The notes under the pieces were generated by a model, which did not search any database, was not told where the DNA came from, and saw nothing but the letters and a program-made list of their open reading frames with translations. A stretch of 64,000 nt of DNA from Odontocerum albicorne (lineage: Eukaryota; Arthropoda; Insecta; Trichoptera; Odontoceridae), in contig OX463864.1 of NCBI GenBank assembly GCA_949825065.1, forward strand, positions 17,807,327 through 17,871,326, given 5' to 3'. Below are positions 12,060 to 23,729 of this stretch, piece by piece (position 1 is the stretch's first letter; each line of letters starts with the position of its first letter). The position numbers were made by a program, and so were the translations under genes.

Positions 12060-12725
12060 TAATATAACTCAAACAATTTCTACAACAGTCCTGTTCCACT
12101 CACTCACATTTGCACTATATAATAGTTTTGTCAATCTTCCTTTTTCATTCGTTCCACATGCCCACACCATCTCAGCATGCTCTTCATCTTAAGTTCACAT
12201 TCATCCCTTTAATGACTTAATTCCGTATTCTGTCACACTCATCACCACATGTTTTCTTCATGCATTTTAACAACATTTATTTGGCCACTATCAGTCTTTT
12301 TCCATGTTTAATTTTTACTTCCATACATCAAAATTGGCAACATCATACTATTATTGACTTATTGTGTCTTAGTGACCCATTGACTTTCTTTCTTATCGCT
12401 ACACACCATTCAATACTCATCTCGACCTTTAGATAATTTGAGATAATACTGTCCAAATGGCAGAATTCCTCAACTATAGTTCGGAAATTCTAGGATGAGT
12501 CCTGTGACAGCTCACAAATTTGCCCCAATACAACCTTGTAACGATGTTCAGTAACTTTAATTATTTTATAAACTTTAATAAAAGCCTCAATTCTAATAAT
12601 TAGCAAGTTATTTAGGTAAATACATTACATAAGGTTGTATTGGGGCAAATTTGTGAGCTGTCACAGGACTCATCCTAGAATTTCCGAACAATAGCTACAA
12701 TCTTTCACTATTCACCCCATATATA
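12060..12725 (-). pseudogene. LINE-A reverse transcriptase fragment, interrupted by a MITE
   Basis: Read on the minus strand, the segment carries a decayed end of the LINE-A reverse transcriptase region. Recognisable pieces are VEEFCHL (12474 downward), a stretch like LPILMYGSKN, and the end corresponding to GHVERMNE near 12170. Stop codons and frameshifts are common. The copy is split by the 215-bp MITE at 12477-12691, which sits between GAAAGATTGTAGC and GTTGAGGAATTCTGCC on the minus strand, exactly inside the NERLQQIEEFC coding block. Confidence 0.65.
12477..12691. mobile_element. 215-bp MITE, copy 2, with TA target duplication
   Basis: Same length and arms as 8425-8639, in reverse orientation. 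TA flanks both sides (12475-12476 and 12692-12693). The outer arms begin TAGTTCGGAAA and TTGTTCGGAAA. It has no coding capacity and is inserted in a LINE-A relic. Confidence 0.9.
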
Positions 12726-13489
12726 CTAATATTTTTTTAGATTAAAAATTAACCATTCATCAAGAGCCTTAGAATTGATAAAAAAAATATCGTCCTCCTG
12801 CCATTGTCAATAAGTTTTTAACACTATCCTGAATAGAGACTTTCCTGATTTTTTGCATATTTATACAGATTAAGGGTCCAAAACTGAAGAATATGATTCT
12901 TGAGGGACAGCAGTATAACAGACACAAAAGCACTTTGTAAGCTTCCTCCTCACTCTTCAGGTTTTACAGTTGAATGTGTGACAATAAAAGAGGCTTTTAG
13001 AATTTGCAAGTACTTTCTAAAATTGTTATCTTCTCCAATCCACTAAGTGCACTTCATTGAATTTCAGATAATTGTGTGAGTAACTTATACAAAGATATTA
13101 TTTGCTCAATTTAAGTGAAGTTATTCCAATTGATGTCAATAAATATAGATGTTTCTAAAGCTTGGATTCATTAACATATTGGTATCACTAGTAATTAATG
13201 ATTGATTCCTTGGCAAATGAAACATGTTCTACTTGCTATCCCCTATCTGATTTCTCCAAATCAAGTAACTAATCTTTTAAATAAATTTAAACATGATACT
13301 TGGCCCCGATAGGCGTTGGATTGGGATATAACTGATGTAAATAAGGGCTCTAGATAACAAATCCATACGACAATATATCCCTTTGAAACGAATTGATAAT
13401 TTTAAGAGTTGTCAAAGAGTTATTGACTAGTGTCATCTCAGAATTATATTTCAAAACATAATAATTTTCAATTGGATATGCTTTTCTTT

Positions 13490-13645
13490 TCCATGAATAG
13501 ATGTCACTACAATTCAATACCTTATAAAAACCATGTGGATTTTCCGACAGTTTTGTAGCATATATACCCATCTTAACTAGGCTATTGCAGGAGGTCCGAT
13601 GCCATACGGAGGCTCGTTTGCGCCGAGCGAGTTTAAATATTCGGC
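13490..13645 (-). repeat. Right member of an inverted repeat pair
   Basis: The inverse partner of 11560-11725, sharing CATCGGACCT, CCACATGG and the peptide NPHGFYKVLNCSDIY on the minus strand. The frame stays open for 73 codons (13571 down to 13350) but resembles no family I know. Confidence 0.55.
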
Positions 13646-13649
13646 GTAC

Positions 13650-14020
13650 CTTTAGTTCTCTGTGATTTCACGTCAAGAAAACGTTTGGTATTTCTGTTAA
13701 ATTTAATCTTTGATTTCCTGTCATTGACTTAGATATACATTAAAATGCCGTGTGGCGACTTGACTTTCCTTATGCTACTTTGTAACTTTTTAAAAAGAAT
13801 CATTCATTTTTCCCCAAAAAATATTTATATCTGGTCGGAAGTGATTATTATAATATGTCAAATAAACCCCACCTATTGGAAATGAATGTGAACTTTGAGG
13901 CTAAAGTGTTGATTAATTTTATTTGCCTTAATGCAATACGAGAATATTAAACACGGGATATTCAAATGTTTGTTCAATTATATATTAAAATGTTAGTATC
14001 TTTATTTAAAGAAAGATCAA
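13650..14020. other. AT-rich spacer
   Basis: Nothing recognisable on either strand: no repeat shared with the rest of the window, no B box and no convincing reading frame. Confidence 0.5.
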
Positions 14021-14024
14021 ACAA

Positions 14025-14345
14025 TTCAAATTGCGAAAGAATAAAGAAAAAAAAAAAGCAAAAGGTTCTACGGGATTTGAACCCATGTTACTTTATAATC
14101 AGAAATGACATGTTTAGAAGGAAAAATTGTAGGTTTAAAAATCATTGCTCTGACGATTTATCCTGAAGTATTTTAGAATAAGTGTTCAATTTTATTTAAT
14201 ATGTGGTATTTACGCTTTAATAATGAAAAAAAAAATACGAATTTCGAAAGAATAAAGAGAGAAAAAAAAAAGTTTTAATTGGATTTGAACCATGTGATGT
14301 CATAGTTAGAAATGAGCATATCACTTCAGCAGCGAAGATACTGAT
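14025..14345 (-). repeat. Two direct copies of a tRNA-like short repeat
   Basis: Two segments about 205 bp apart share GAAAGAATAAAGA, an A-run, and a minus-strand B-box-like string (GGGTTCAAATCC at 14076-14090 and a decayed one near 14285), followed by CAGAAATGA or TAGAAATGAG. They look like a duplicated decayed SINE. Confidence 0.45.
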
Positions 14346-14349
14346 ATTA

Positions 14350-15715
14350 CTGCCATCTCGTCGCGAATAATGAAACTATTTTCAAATTAAGATTTTCCAA
14401 CTAGTTGGTAATGTCGGTAGCGGTAAAATAACTCGGTCGGTAACAGTAACAGTACATTCGCTTACAAAACATTTTTTTCGTTATTCTCCCTTTTGAAAAT
14501 TTTTCAAGTTAGACCAAGAAAGAACTTCTTTAGTGTACTCGCGGAAAGTCATTTTCTCGTAATGTTTCCAGATTTTATCGATAGACGTTTTCTTTAGTAA
14601 AAATTTATTTCTCGAAAAAATGTGATAATTTGAAAATTCGTTTAAAAGTAGAGAATCTATGTGAATTAAAAACGAAATATCTCTTATAGTTTTTTAAAAT
14701 TATACATCTTTATTTCTATTTTACACCCTATCCCTTGCTTTAATTTTGGCACAAATAATTATCTTAAGGCACAAATAATTATTCTTGTCTAGAAATTTGT
14801 TTTTTTTTGTTTATTTTTAAAGTTTAGACCTTTAAAATAGGTTCTCAAAAGACTATTTTAAAATTCTTAATACTTACGAAGTTATAGCTAGCTATAAATG
14901 AGGCAGTAATTACGCCGCACCGGTATGACTCGGACAATAATCTCAAAACTTTAAACACGTTTTTCTCGAAACTACTTTTTCTGACCTGGTCGACATAAAA
15001 CCTCAAGTTTTATTACACCGATTGCTTTTAAATTTATTATAAAACTTGGATAAATGTTTTTATATCGTCCCTACCTTGAAAAATTTCCTATTTAAAAAAA
15101 ATTTAATATTTGAAAGAATGGGTAAAACTGGATTTCTTTTCAGACAGCCACCATTTTACGATTTTTCTAAAATAGTTTTTTTTTCTTTGGTTCCAACTAT
15201 AGCGACATTATTTCTTATCAAGAAACTATGTATGAATTTTGTTTAAAATTTACGAAAGGGCTTCAATAATGTCAACCAGCTTCCCCTTTTTTTACGACAA
15301 GATATACTATAACAGCATACTATAACACATCTTGAATTAAAGAAAAAAAAATTCAATATTTTTTTTGTACATTCTTAAATCATCAACAAACAAACTGTAA
15401 AAATGCATAGGAAAAATGTTCTTAGTAGTTTTTTTTATCAAGTCTTGAAAAACGCCCGAAATTCACGCCTCTAGAGTAGAATACACCCTTAAAGGGCGGA
15501 ATGCCTAATTAACCAATAATAATAATGATTTTTTCTATTTGTCCATTTGTACTCGTGTATTATTTTAAGATTCCGTTGGATTTTCCAACTATATTGGAAA
15601 ACACCTGTTCCTGACAACTATTTGAGATAAAGATTTATTTATCTATTTAGATTGGCAATAGGAATAACTAACTTGTCAAGAACTCTTCATTGGTTTTTTA
15701 GCGGAATGGTTCTTA
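14350..15715. other. AT-rich region without recognisable genes
   Basis: Short frames such as 15046-15246 are phenylalanine/lysine-rich translations of poly(A/T) and have no recognisable domain. AATTATTATCTTAAGGCACAAATAATTATT near 14750 is a small local duplication. Near 15465 GCCTCTAGAGTAGAATAC may be a SINE-3 relic. Confidence 0.5.
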
Positions 15716-15724
15716 TCTGAAGAG

Positions 15725-16200
15725 ATGATGATAGTAGTTGTTGGTAAATAAATAAAATACGTCAATTAGCAATGCGGAAGGAGAGAGTGAATGAATGTTT
15801 TATTTCTCGGTATGTGGGTATTTATACATTTCAGAATGGGCGCGGGAGTGCGCCCGCGATATATTTGTATCTCGCTTCTGTGCGTGCAGAAATGGTTAAT
15901 TGAAGTATTGTAGACATCATAAATAGTATTGTGGGTAAACAATTTGTTTACGGAACCGGCGAGACAGCGTGATGCGTTCTCTTTCTACTGTGGAATGTAT
16001 CGTAAATAGTATTGTGGGTAAACAATTTGTTTACGGAACCGGCGCGATGTCCGGCCGCGTCAATGTTTTGGTATGTGACCTTTGGGCATATCCAAAGGTC
16101 GTTTCGTCGGTCGTTGACCGTATGTGTTGACAATATTCAGCGACGACCGTGGTTCCCACAGTTTCACGGGCTATCCCTTTTGAACATGGCCTCAATAATA
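15725..16200 (-). repeat. Possible solo LTR with duplicated U3 block
   Basis: On the minus strand there is a TATA-like GTATAAATACC, then CGAGAAATAAAAC with a polyadenylation-type AATAAA, and an end near TTTACCAACA. The same order (GTATAAAATACC, then CGAGAAATAAAG) occurs at 19490-19530. Upstream in U3, a roughly 45-bp block with GTATTGTGGGTAAACAATTT occurs twice (15922-15962 and 16006-16045), like an enhancer duplication. Exact termini and a target duplication were not found. Confidence 0.4.
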
Positions 16201-16689
16201 TAAACATCTTCAATATTTGAGAAAATGTTTTTAAGGAATGTATTTATGCACTTCCTTAATAATGGGAGTTAATTATTGTTTGGGCTTGACATTTATTTCT
16301 AATTTGTTATTTTTTATCTCTTGTTACCGTATATAAATTATCTTTAAGCTTTGTATGTCATTGGGTTTATAACCTGAATATTTTATTTATTATTACAGGC
16401 ATGGGTTTAACCTGAATATTTTATTTATTATTCTGCCTATTAGGTATCACTGGATTCCTTCAAACGTCCAATGATGATTTGTTGTTCGGGCAACGTGCCT
16501 AGCCCACTTCAATTTCAAATCTTTTTGCGACCTCTATAACATCGTCAACTTTTATTTGGGCGTGTATCCACTCATTGCGTTTGTGGTCTCTCTTATTATA
16601 ACAAAGCACGCACATCTCCATGATGCAAGTCTGAAGCTTTTGTATCATTCATACACTGGAGTGATCATGTCACAAATTTCTCGGTCCTT

Positions 16690-16985
16690 CAACGCTCCAA
16701 CTGTAAACCTATATAGAAGATACGGTTGTAAAGGCGAAATTGCGATGTACTGAATATGTGATATGCGTGTGTGATCATCGACTCTCAAAACGCATCTTGT
16801 ACGGTGAAGAAGTGTGCAAGCGAAGGATTGGTGGGCAGAGAAAGCGCTATAAGGACAGTATGCGAGGGTCGCTAACTTTGTGCGGGTCCCTGAGGACTGG
16901 GAGCAGGTGACTCAGGATCGTGGAAGATGGAGATTTATCTGTACTCGGGCTGATAGCGTCTCAACGGTTAGAAGTGTGAGAAAAA
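16690..16985 (+). pseudogene. LINE-H C-terminal fragment
   Basis: Broken plus-strand frames give pieces such as KTHLVR, GRQRKRYKDS, and PEDWEQVTQDRGRWRFICTRADS. The order basic GRxRKRYKD, then W..LAxDRxxWR, is the usual C-terminal end of many arthropod non-LTR reverse transcriptases. The fragment has stops and frameshifts, so it is dead. Confidence 0.7.
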
Positions 16986-16989
16986 TTCA

Positions 16990-18930
16990 ATGTGATGCAA
17001 ACATGCATCAACATTGCCAGGCGACCATTGGTGTTTGTTAACCATTCCCTTCCAGTGCGAAAAAAGGTCCTGTGTATTCAATACTCATCAGTACACATGT
17101 AAAAATGAGCGATTTAAAATCGAAAAAATAAGAATATTCATAGCCAATCGCTTAAATTAATGAAATTTGAAGTCAAAGGTGATAATAATTGAAATTGAAT
17201 TGCTGAAAACATGAAAAAACATCGGCCGACGTTCACAAAACGGGCGCAGATACCACCTCGTATGAATTCCCGCGAGCTACTGAGACGGGACTCGGAACAT
17301 TAACACTGTGTATGTACCTCGAAGGAAGAAACAACTGCGAACTGTGATTCTATTTCTTACGTTCCCATATACCGAAGTAGATTGAGACGTGGATAGCGTG
17401 GCTTCCTCACCCATAGCGTTTTTTTAGAATGAATGTACCTACGTCACACACTGGCACACATTTGATTGTGTTGGTGAATTTATTCCCGATTTTCACAAAA
17501 TATCTCTGATGTGGCCGATAAGTGCTAATTATTATTAATATTATTTTTTCATTCAATGTAAAGCCTGTACATGGATTTCCGTGTAAAATGCGTATTTTTG
17601 TATACATACACAGGATGCCCCAAAAATATATACACATTTTGAATGATTATAAATTCAGAATATATTTTTTTTTATTTTTATTTATTTATTATTACACATG
17701 ACAAGAAATATACACAATTTGCGAAAAAACAACAGGTAATTTGATTTGGACATACAATTTTAATGGATCTGGGTTTGTTGCCTTTCATTTGTCGTATCCC
17801 CAGTAAACTAGGCTTTTGCCTGTATCTCACTGAGGATATTTAGCATGAAAAAATAAATCGATACTTCTTTGCGATTTTTTATTACACAAAAAACAAAACC
17901 CCGCTGCACGCTCTCATCAACCTGACAAACAGTGACACTCAACTACAACTGGAAACATCTTGCGAAATACAACTCCTCACACATCATCACTCCAGAAAGA
18001 CCAAAAATATTCATCCCACAATATACCGCACACAACCATAAGAATAAAAATTAAAATTAAAACAAAATTAAAACAAAAAAATACACAGAAACACAAATAC
18101 AAAAACAACCAAAATTAAAACAACAAGAAGAAACCCACACTCACGAGCTCACATAAATCCTTTCCACTCATCATTCATCCTGAAAGCCCAAGTACTCAAA
18201 ATCATGTCGCAATAACAACCACGCTCCGATCGACTGTCTAAATGGTTTTCCTACCTTTACCTTTATTGAAGTCGGCACGCCATTGTATGTAATGGGAGCC
18301 AAATAAGGATATTGCCTTTGGGCAAAAGAGGTTTTAACTCTAGGGATGGTGAACATTTCATTAGTTGCCATGCGTGTCATGTGTGTCTGCATATTCCCTT
18401 CCTCTCGATGGTAGTGCCAGAGTATATTGCCAGAGTATTCATCATATTAAGGTATATCCTTAGATATATTAAAACTACAAATTAAAGAAGAAAAGCGAAG
18501 GTTTTCTTTGTGATCTTTGTGATACTAATGCTGTAATTTTGGATAGGGTAACCCTAGTTAGATATAAGTCTTAAACTAGATAATATAACCAAAATTATAA
18601 TTAAAGTTACAGTTTTTAATTAGAAACTGCTTTAAATTCATAACGATTAATTTAAAATAAAAATAAGCCAAGTTATTAAATTATAGTGCGTGTTGGACAA
18701 TTCATGGTTAGTTTAATTATTTACACAGTAAGAACAAAAAACTTAACACACAAATTAACGGCATTCGAATTCGTGAAAAATTTGTCGATGCAATAAAACG
18801 GATGGTCATTAAAATGACCTCTGAATGTAAACACTTGTTTCAATGAAAGTGGCAATGTTTGAAACGCGATTTTTCAATGTTTGAGAACGTTTGTTGCTTG
18901 AATTTTGCACATCTGTATGCAAGGTTCTTC
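16990..18930. other. Intergenic, low-complexity stretches
   Basis: No recognisable gene. A T-rich stretch lies at 17660-17695 and an A-rich imperfect ACAAAATTAAAAC repeat at 18040-18120. The frame at 18171-18392 on the minus strand has no recognisable domain. Confidence 0.5.
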
Positions 18931-18933
18931 ATT

Positions 18934-18985
18934 AATAGCATAGTGACTTTAATTTGTGCTTACAAATTAAAGTCACTATGCTATT
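18934..18985. repeat. Perfect hairpin, 24-bp arms
   Basis: The arms 18934-18957 and 18962-18985 (AATAGCATAGTGAC... and its complement) are exact inverted copies with a 4-nt loop. No other copy was noticed in the window. Confidence 0.9.
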
Positions 18986-19309
18986 ATATGAGTCAATATA
19001 ATACAGCTAATTTGAATCAATTTAATTTTTAGACAATTTAAAGTTTCAACTGATTAAGCTTCAAAAATTTAACAATCGATCAATGAGTGAAAAAGTTCTA
19101 CGAAGAAAGAAGAAACGCAACATTCATTGGACGCGGTAAAGGCTTTGAGTAAATCAAACCTGTCTCGTGAAGGACAACCAAAAAATATATAGTCTATAGT
19201 TTTGTAGGATACCTACCTAAATAAATAAATAAATAAATAATTGTCAAAATGGATAAATGAATTGTTAAACATAATTAAATTGAATTAATTATTGTTGAAA
19301 TAATAAACA

Positions 19310-19615
19310 TACAGGGTCAATGACCGATGAAGTATTCATAGATTGCTACACGTCAAGAACAGCGACAATGTTTACTATTTTTGTAGTACCCGCGATTTGT
19401 CTAGCCATCTCCAAATACAAATAAATAAGCTACCGCCAATTCACGCGCCAGAGTGAGACGGAGCATGTAGCGCGAACTGGTTCACTCATTTGTATAAAAT
19501 ACCTGCGCGCCGAGAAATAAAGATATTAGTATTGTCATTCATTCAACTGTCAAGACTTGTATTATTTACCCGCTGTCACTTTCATGTTTTATCCGCATTC
19601 CTGAGTATTTGTAAA
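19310..19615 (+). repeat. Possible solo LTR (3' half), relative of 15725-16200
   Basis: TATAAAATACC at about 19494 is followed by CGAGAAATAAAG, then TTGTATTATTTACCCGC, in the same order as on the minus strand of 15725-16200. A TATA box, a polyadenylation signal shortly after it and a short tail fit an LTR promoter. The 5' boundary is not visible. Confidence 0.4.
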
Positions 19616-19803
19616 TAAACAAATATAAATCAAGATCATCATGACATATCAAACTAAGCAACACGCTATAGTTTCATCATCTAAACCACTCTCGCAGCCG
19701 GGATTCTTCACAATTCCCATTCTGTAAAGGTGACTAGCCATCACGCAGTGGCTCGTCCACAAATAACACATGACATACACTTCCATCTTTTTCTTTCTTA
19801 TTA

Positions 19804-20340
19804 TAAAGGGTCTTTCAAATTGAGCGTTTTTTTTATTCAAACACAATTTGCTTCTAAAACACACAATTAGCTTTGATTTCAAAAAACTTTTTATTGCTCA
19901 TTGAAGTATAATGTATGACATTCAAGCACAATAAACAATATCCACCAAATGTCCACCTCTTGCAGCTTCACGGATGTCCACTCTTTTGTCAAAATTTTCG
20001 ATGATATTTTGGCATACTTGCGGTTCGAACTCATCAATAACGCGAATAATTTCGTCCTTAAGTTCAGGAATTGATCGGGAGTCATTCTTATAGATCTGGA
20101 TTTTCACGTAACCCCAGAGAAAATAGTCCAACGGTGTCAGATCACATGATCTTGGTGGCCAATTAACAATACATAAAATAATTCAATAATTTGATCGCGT
20201 TGTTGTATTGTATACGACTCCATTTTTATAAATGTCATACATTACACTTCTCAAATGTCACAAGACCCAGGCAAGTTCGCGACGCCATCTGTGTTTTATC
20301 CAAGAATTAAAAAAACTGCTCAATTTGAAAGACCCTTTAT
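19804..20340 (-). mobile_element. Tc1/mariner-superfamily transposon, internal deletion derivative 1
   Basis: Terminal inverted repeats AAAGGGTCTTTCAAATTGAGC (left) and the inverse at the right end bound about 537 bp. On the minus strand, an N-terminal start (ATG at 20223, peptide MESYTIQQRDQI) runs straight into the C-terminal part of a transposase, so the catalytic core is deleted. The same design occurs at 34083-34803. The terminal repeats are intact, so the copy could have been moved in trans by a full-length relative. Confidence 0.8.
19922..20223 (-). pseudogene. Transposase remnant (DDE_3 / DUF4817-type), core deleted
   Basis: The N-terminal piece (MESYTIQQR...) resembles the helix-turn-helix start common in insect DUF4817 transposases. 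After a frame change it continues with DYFLWGYVKIQIY, then SIPELKDEIIRVI and NFDKRVDIREAARGGH. These match the end of the DDE domain and the C-terminal tail, where DYFLWG carries the last catalytic aspartate. The first two catalytic acidic residues are missing. The stop codon is near 19922. Family assignment rests on recalled motif patterns. Confidence 0.75.
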
Positions 20341-20439
20341 TAAACCATGGTTTCAAATGAATATACTGTTGCATTGCAATGTTCTTTGCGTGCGTTTATT
20401 TTTTCCCTATGCTATAGTTTTGAATTTAATAAATATATT

Positions 20440-21590
20440 AATAAATACGTGGTATTTCGTCAATATACGCCGAAAGTAGAGTGTATTAGAGTGAATGGTG
20501 CCTTGAGTGAGTGGTTCAATATTTCAAAAGGGGTGAAGCAAGGATACGTTACGACACCTTGGTTGTTCAATATTTACATAGATTCATGTGCGAAGCAACT
20601 ACAAAGGATAGTGGGTTGCATACAAATGTCGAATGGGAACATGTGCGGAAGATTACTGTATGCTGATGAAATGGTTATGTTGACGGAGAGTGACGATGTA
20701 TTCAAATTATATGAGAAATTGTAAAGATCTGAGAATGAATGTTGTGAAATCCTGAATAATAATGTGTAAAAGGAAGAATAAATTCGATATATGGATGAAT
20801 AATAAAAGATTGAAGCAAATTGAGAAATTCTGTTTGTATTGGACGTATGCGTCACCCTTTTATATGTGAATAATATTAGTAATTTGAAGTGTAAATTATT
20901 GATATATTTTGATTTGTATGTGCATATATTCTTGTTATAATTCAATATTTGTTTTGTTTCTATGTAAATATTTATGTTTCTTTGGGTCCGATCGTTGTCG
21001 CGACCGCAGAGGGGGTATCGTGACTAGATCGATGACCGGTCGGTTTAAGCAATGAACAAAACTCCCGAAAATTGTTGCATTTCGCGAGGTGTGAGCGCTT
21101 GCTATGACCGACTGACCGTTCATAAGAGGGGTCCATTTTAATTTAAAATATATTCTCAGTACAATATACTCTTCTGTGTTTTACTTGAGACCTGCTACAA
21201 CCTGACATAAGAAGAATCTCTTCAACATCGTTACCTTTTCATCGATCTACGCCTTTTGAATTCGCAACTGAATTCTCCGAGCATTGCGCAGCAACCATCG
21301 CACCTATTACAGTTCTTTGTATTCTGTCCGGTATACTGTTATTTGGGTAGTTTTTATGGAAGAATCAAGAGGGATATTGATCATCGTGTAGTGAAAGGAA
21401 ACAAAGTCAATAGGGCACTAAGACGTATATACTCGAACCGGATAGTATCAAAATCTGCTAAGATAATTTCCCAGTATAGTGTTTTGGTGCCAACTTTGAT
21501 GCGTGGGAGATAAATATTGAAATTGACTAGTGGGAGCCGAATAAATACTGTATAAATGCATGCATTGAGAAAAATACATAGGAGGATAAA
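20440..21590 (+). pseudogene. LINE-A reverse transcriptase, split by a 502-bp insertion
   Basis: The first part (20470-20725) encodes VNGALSEWF, GVKQGYVTTPWLFNIYID and LLYADEMVML: the fingers-to-palm blocks of a non-LTR reverse transcriptase, with the catalytic YADD changed to YADE. It then reads KRLKQIEKFC up to 20833. After the insertion the frame resumes as CYLGSFY, then RVVKGNKVNRALRRIYSN and VLVPTLM at 21337-21500. Several stops and frameshifts show it is dead. The order of blocks matches the LINE-A copies at 33240 and 57420. Confidence 0.85.
20834..21335. mobile_element. 502-bp insertion in LINE-A, flanked by CTGT
   Basis: The LINE reading breaks after CTGT at 20830-20833 and resumes at CTGT 21336-21339, consistent with a 4-bp target duplication. 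The insert starts TTGTATTGGACG and ends CTGTCCGGTATA; the ends are weakly inverse to each other. It has no coding capacity. A solo LTR is the most likely identity, with a non-autonomous element as the alternative. Confidence 0.55.
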
Positions 21591-21899
21591 ATTACTTTTT
21601 GGGACATTGTTTTAAATATCGCGATCCCCACTCCTGATATCCTCACCCAACACTCTTCGAGTATTCGGGGTTACAAGGATACTTAAACACAATAGATGAG
21701 ACTTTGGTCATATCTATTGTTTAAAAAAACATGCCGCTGTGTCTAGATCATCTTACTTTAGGTGTGCCATTCAGTGCAGCGGTGTGACCATTGAGATTGC
21801 TGGTGTGCAACAACTCACTCACTTAAAAAAAAAACAATGACCCAGCGACGATGACGGAGGAATATGTGAAACTTCTTATATAAAGAATATAATACATTA

Positions 21900-22220
21900 T
21901 TTACATTGACTCTTATACCTGTCAGGTCTATCATGCCTTATAATATTGAAACCAGAACTCACATAACTAGAATAATAGGCCTTTTTCGAACATCCGAGAT
22001 GACTATATTAACCATCGTACGAAATATCTTAGAGCTAAGGTCAGAAACTCTCACATTCGACAGATCTGTAACACAGAGGATATCATCAAATGGAGGAGGA
22101 AGATAATTAGGTACTGGCGTGACCATGTGGATGGGATAGATTAGGATTGGCAAGTGATGAATAACTTTTTCGGAGTCTCGGTCCAATGGTAGGACGCCTT
22201 ACTCCTTCATCGGATAAGTG
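21900..22220 (+). pseudogene. LINE-B C-terminal fragment
   Basis: Plus-strand pieces read RSIMPYNIETRTHITR, LFRTSEM, then in other frames VRNSHIRQICNTEDIIKW and YWRDHVD. They align in order with the better kept minus-strand copy at 35430-35864 (RPIMTYSIESRADT, KNFLRTRKM, VRNTEIRR, VEDIVRWG). Frameshifts make it non-functional. Confidence 0.75.
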
Positions 22221-22224
22221 CTGA

Positions 22225-23395
22225 CTGTTACGATATTTGTTGGATATTTTTTGGATCGTTTTAGGAATCGGGAAAGGATAAGTTTGTGAGAAATGTTTTT
22301 TTTTTTTTAATGAATGATGATGAGAAATTATAAAAACGATTAAATACATATATAAATGTGATGATGGTATATACATAAAATAACATACGAATATACATAA
22401 ATTTGTGTCGTCACACACGGTAATATATTGAACGGGTGTGTGTAAAAAATAATGGTGGTGAATAAAATATAAAAAAAACAGAAAAAAAATGAATATTATA
22501 GTATATATATAGGTAAGTGATATGGGAGACGTGTGTGACTAGGATTGGCAGAGACAGACTCCCATATATCTGAGAGACAGCTGATGGCTTCAAGAATGAT
22601 TTTCACAACAAACAGATCCAAAATCTACAATAAAGAGAAGAATTTTAATTGATATATTTTACTCGGAATGTTTATACGTATAGTGTCAGGTATAAACCCA
22701 TACAAACCAGTTATAATTAATATTTATAAATTAACGAGAAGGGAGAAATGCGGCACGCGCGCTGTAGCATGGAAAATAATTTGACATTTGCCTCTACAAA
22801 ATGGCGGCTTCCTGCCATAGAGCACAGTAGAGTGAGCACCATAGATACCTTACATAACAGGTTCCCGTCTTGCGAGGGGAGGATTAAGGCGAGTGCACAC
22901 TAATTAGTCTGTTGTATTCTTATTGTTCTTTATTAATAACCACATATCTCCCCATTTTAAATGAATTTATTCATTTTGACATACATACATTCATATTATA
23001 TTATATACGAGTGTATCATTAAGTAATTTCTCTGCTGAAGTAAGTAGAAATGACAGAGCACCAAAATTTTCTATTACGACACACGTTTTCCGCTCAGTAC
23101 ATCTACGCAAATATTTCAATGTAAACAGTAGTACATCTTAGCAGGATTATTGTCGTATGGCAATCTCTTCCAGCCGACCAGAATTATTATAAAGAGGTGT
23201 TAAGTTGAAAAACTGGGTTAATAATGATATTTTCATCGCATTCACTCAACATCTTTAATTTATTGTCCACGTTTCACTCCCATAAATTAATATTTTCAAT
23301 TATACTTTTATTTCAGCGATCATAGAAAAAAAGAAAAATCATCAAGAATATGAGGAAATTGTGACTTAAACTTTTATGTTCGAATTTATAAACTT
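22225..23395. other. AT-rich spacer with decayed repeats
   Basis: No gene recognised. AAAATGGCGGCTTCCTGCC near 22798 stands in a short GC-richer block (22745-22880) whose nature I cannot tell. Near 23265-23300 a minus-strand trace of LINE-A (LIYGSE-like) may be present. Confidence 0.45.
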
Positions 23396-23399
23396 TGAA

Positions 23400-23725
23400 A
23401 AATAATACGCGACATAAGAATTTATGACAAAATTAGAATGAAGTGATTAGGAATGAAGGCTGATGTGTTGAGTAAGATGACAAGAAGAACACTTTGAAAT
23501 GGTTTGAGTATGTGGAACGAATGACAGAATTAAGACTTACAAAACAAATTGTAAAGTAAAAGTGGGAGAGGCAGACCAAGGGAAGTATAGTTGAATCAAA
23601 TGAAAGCTATTTTGAAAGAAGAAAACGTAGAAAGCCAAAGAAATAGTAGGAGTTGTATGGTACAAAATATGAATGTAGAAGAAGCTAAGGATATGTTGGA
23701 AAGTCTAGCGCTCTGTAAATAAAAA
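23400..23725 (+). pseudogene. LINE-A C-terminal fragment
   Basis: Broken frames give ADVLSKM, TLKWFEYVERMTELRLTKQIV, GRGRPREV, then KERRNVESQRNSRSCMVQNMNVEEAKDMLES with indels. This is the C-terminal end after the reverse transcriptase thumb; the consensus order is RWFGHVERMNEERL followed by a basic RGRP block. The stop near 23721 fits the natural end of the ORF. Confidence 0.75.
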
Positions 23726-23729
23726 AATA

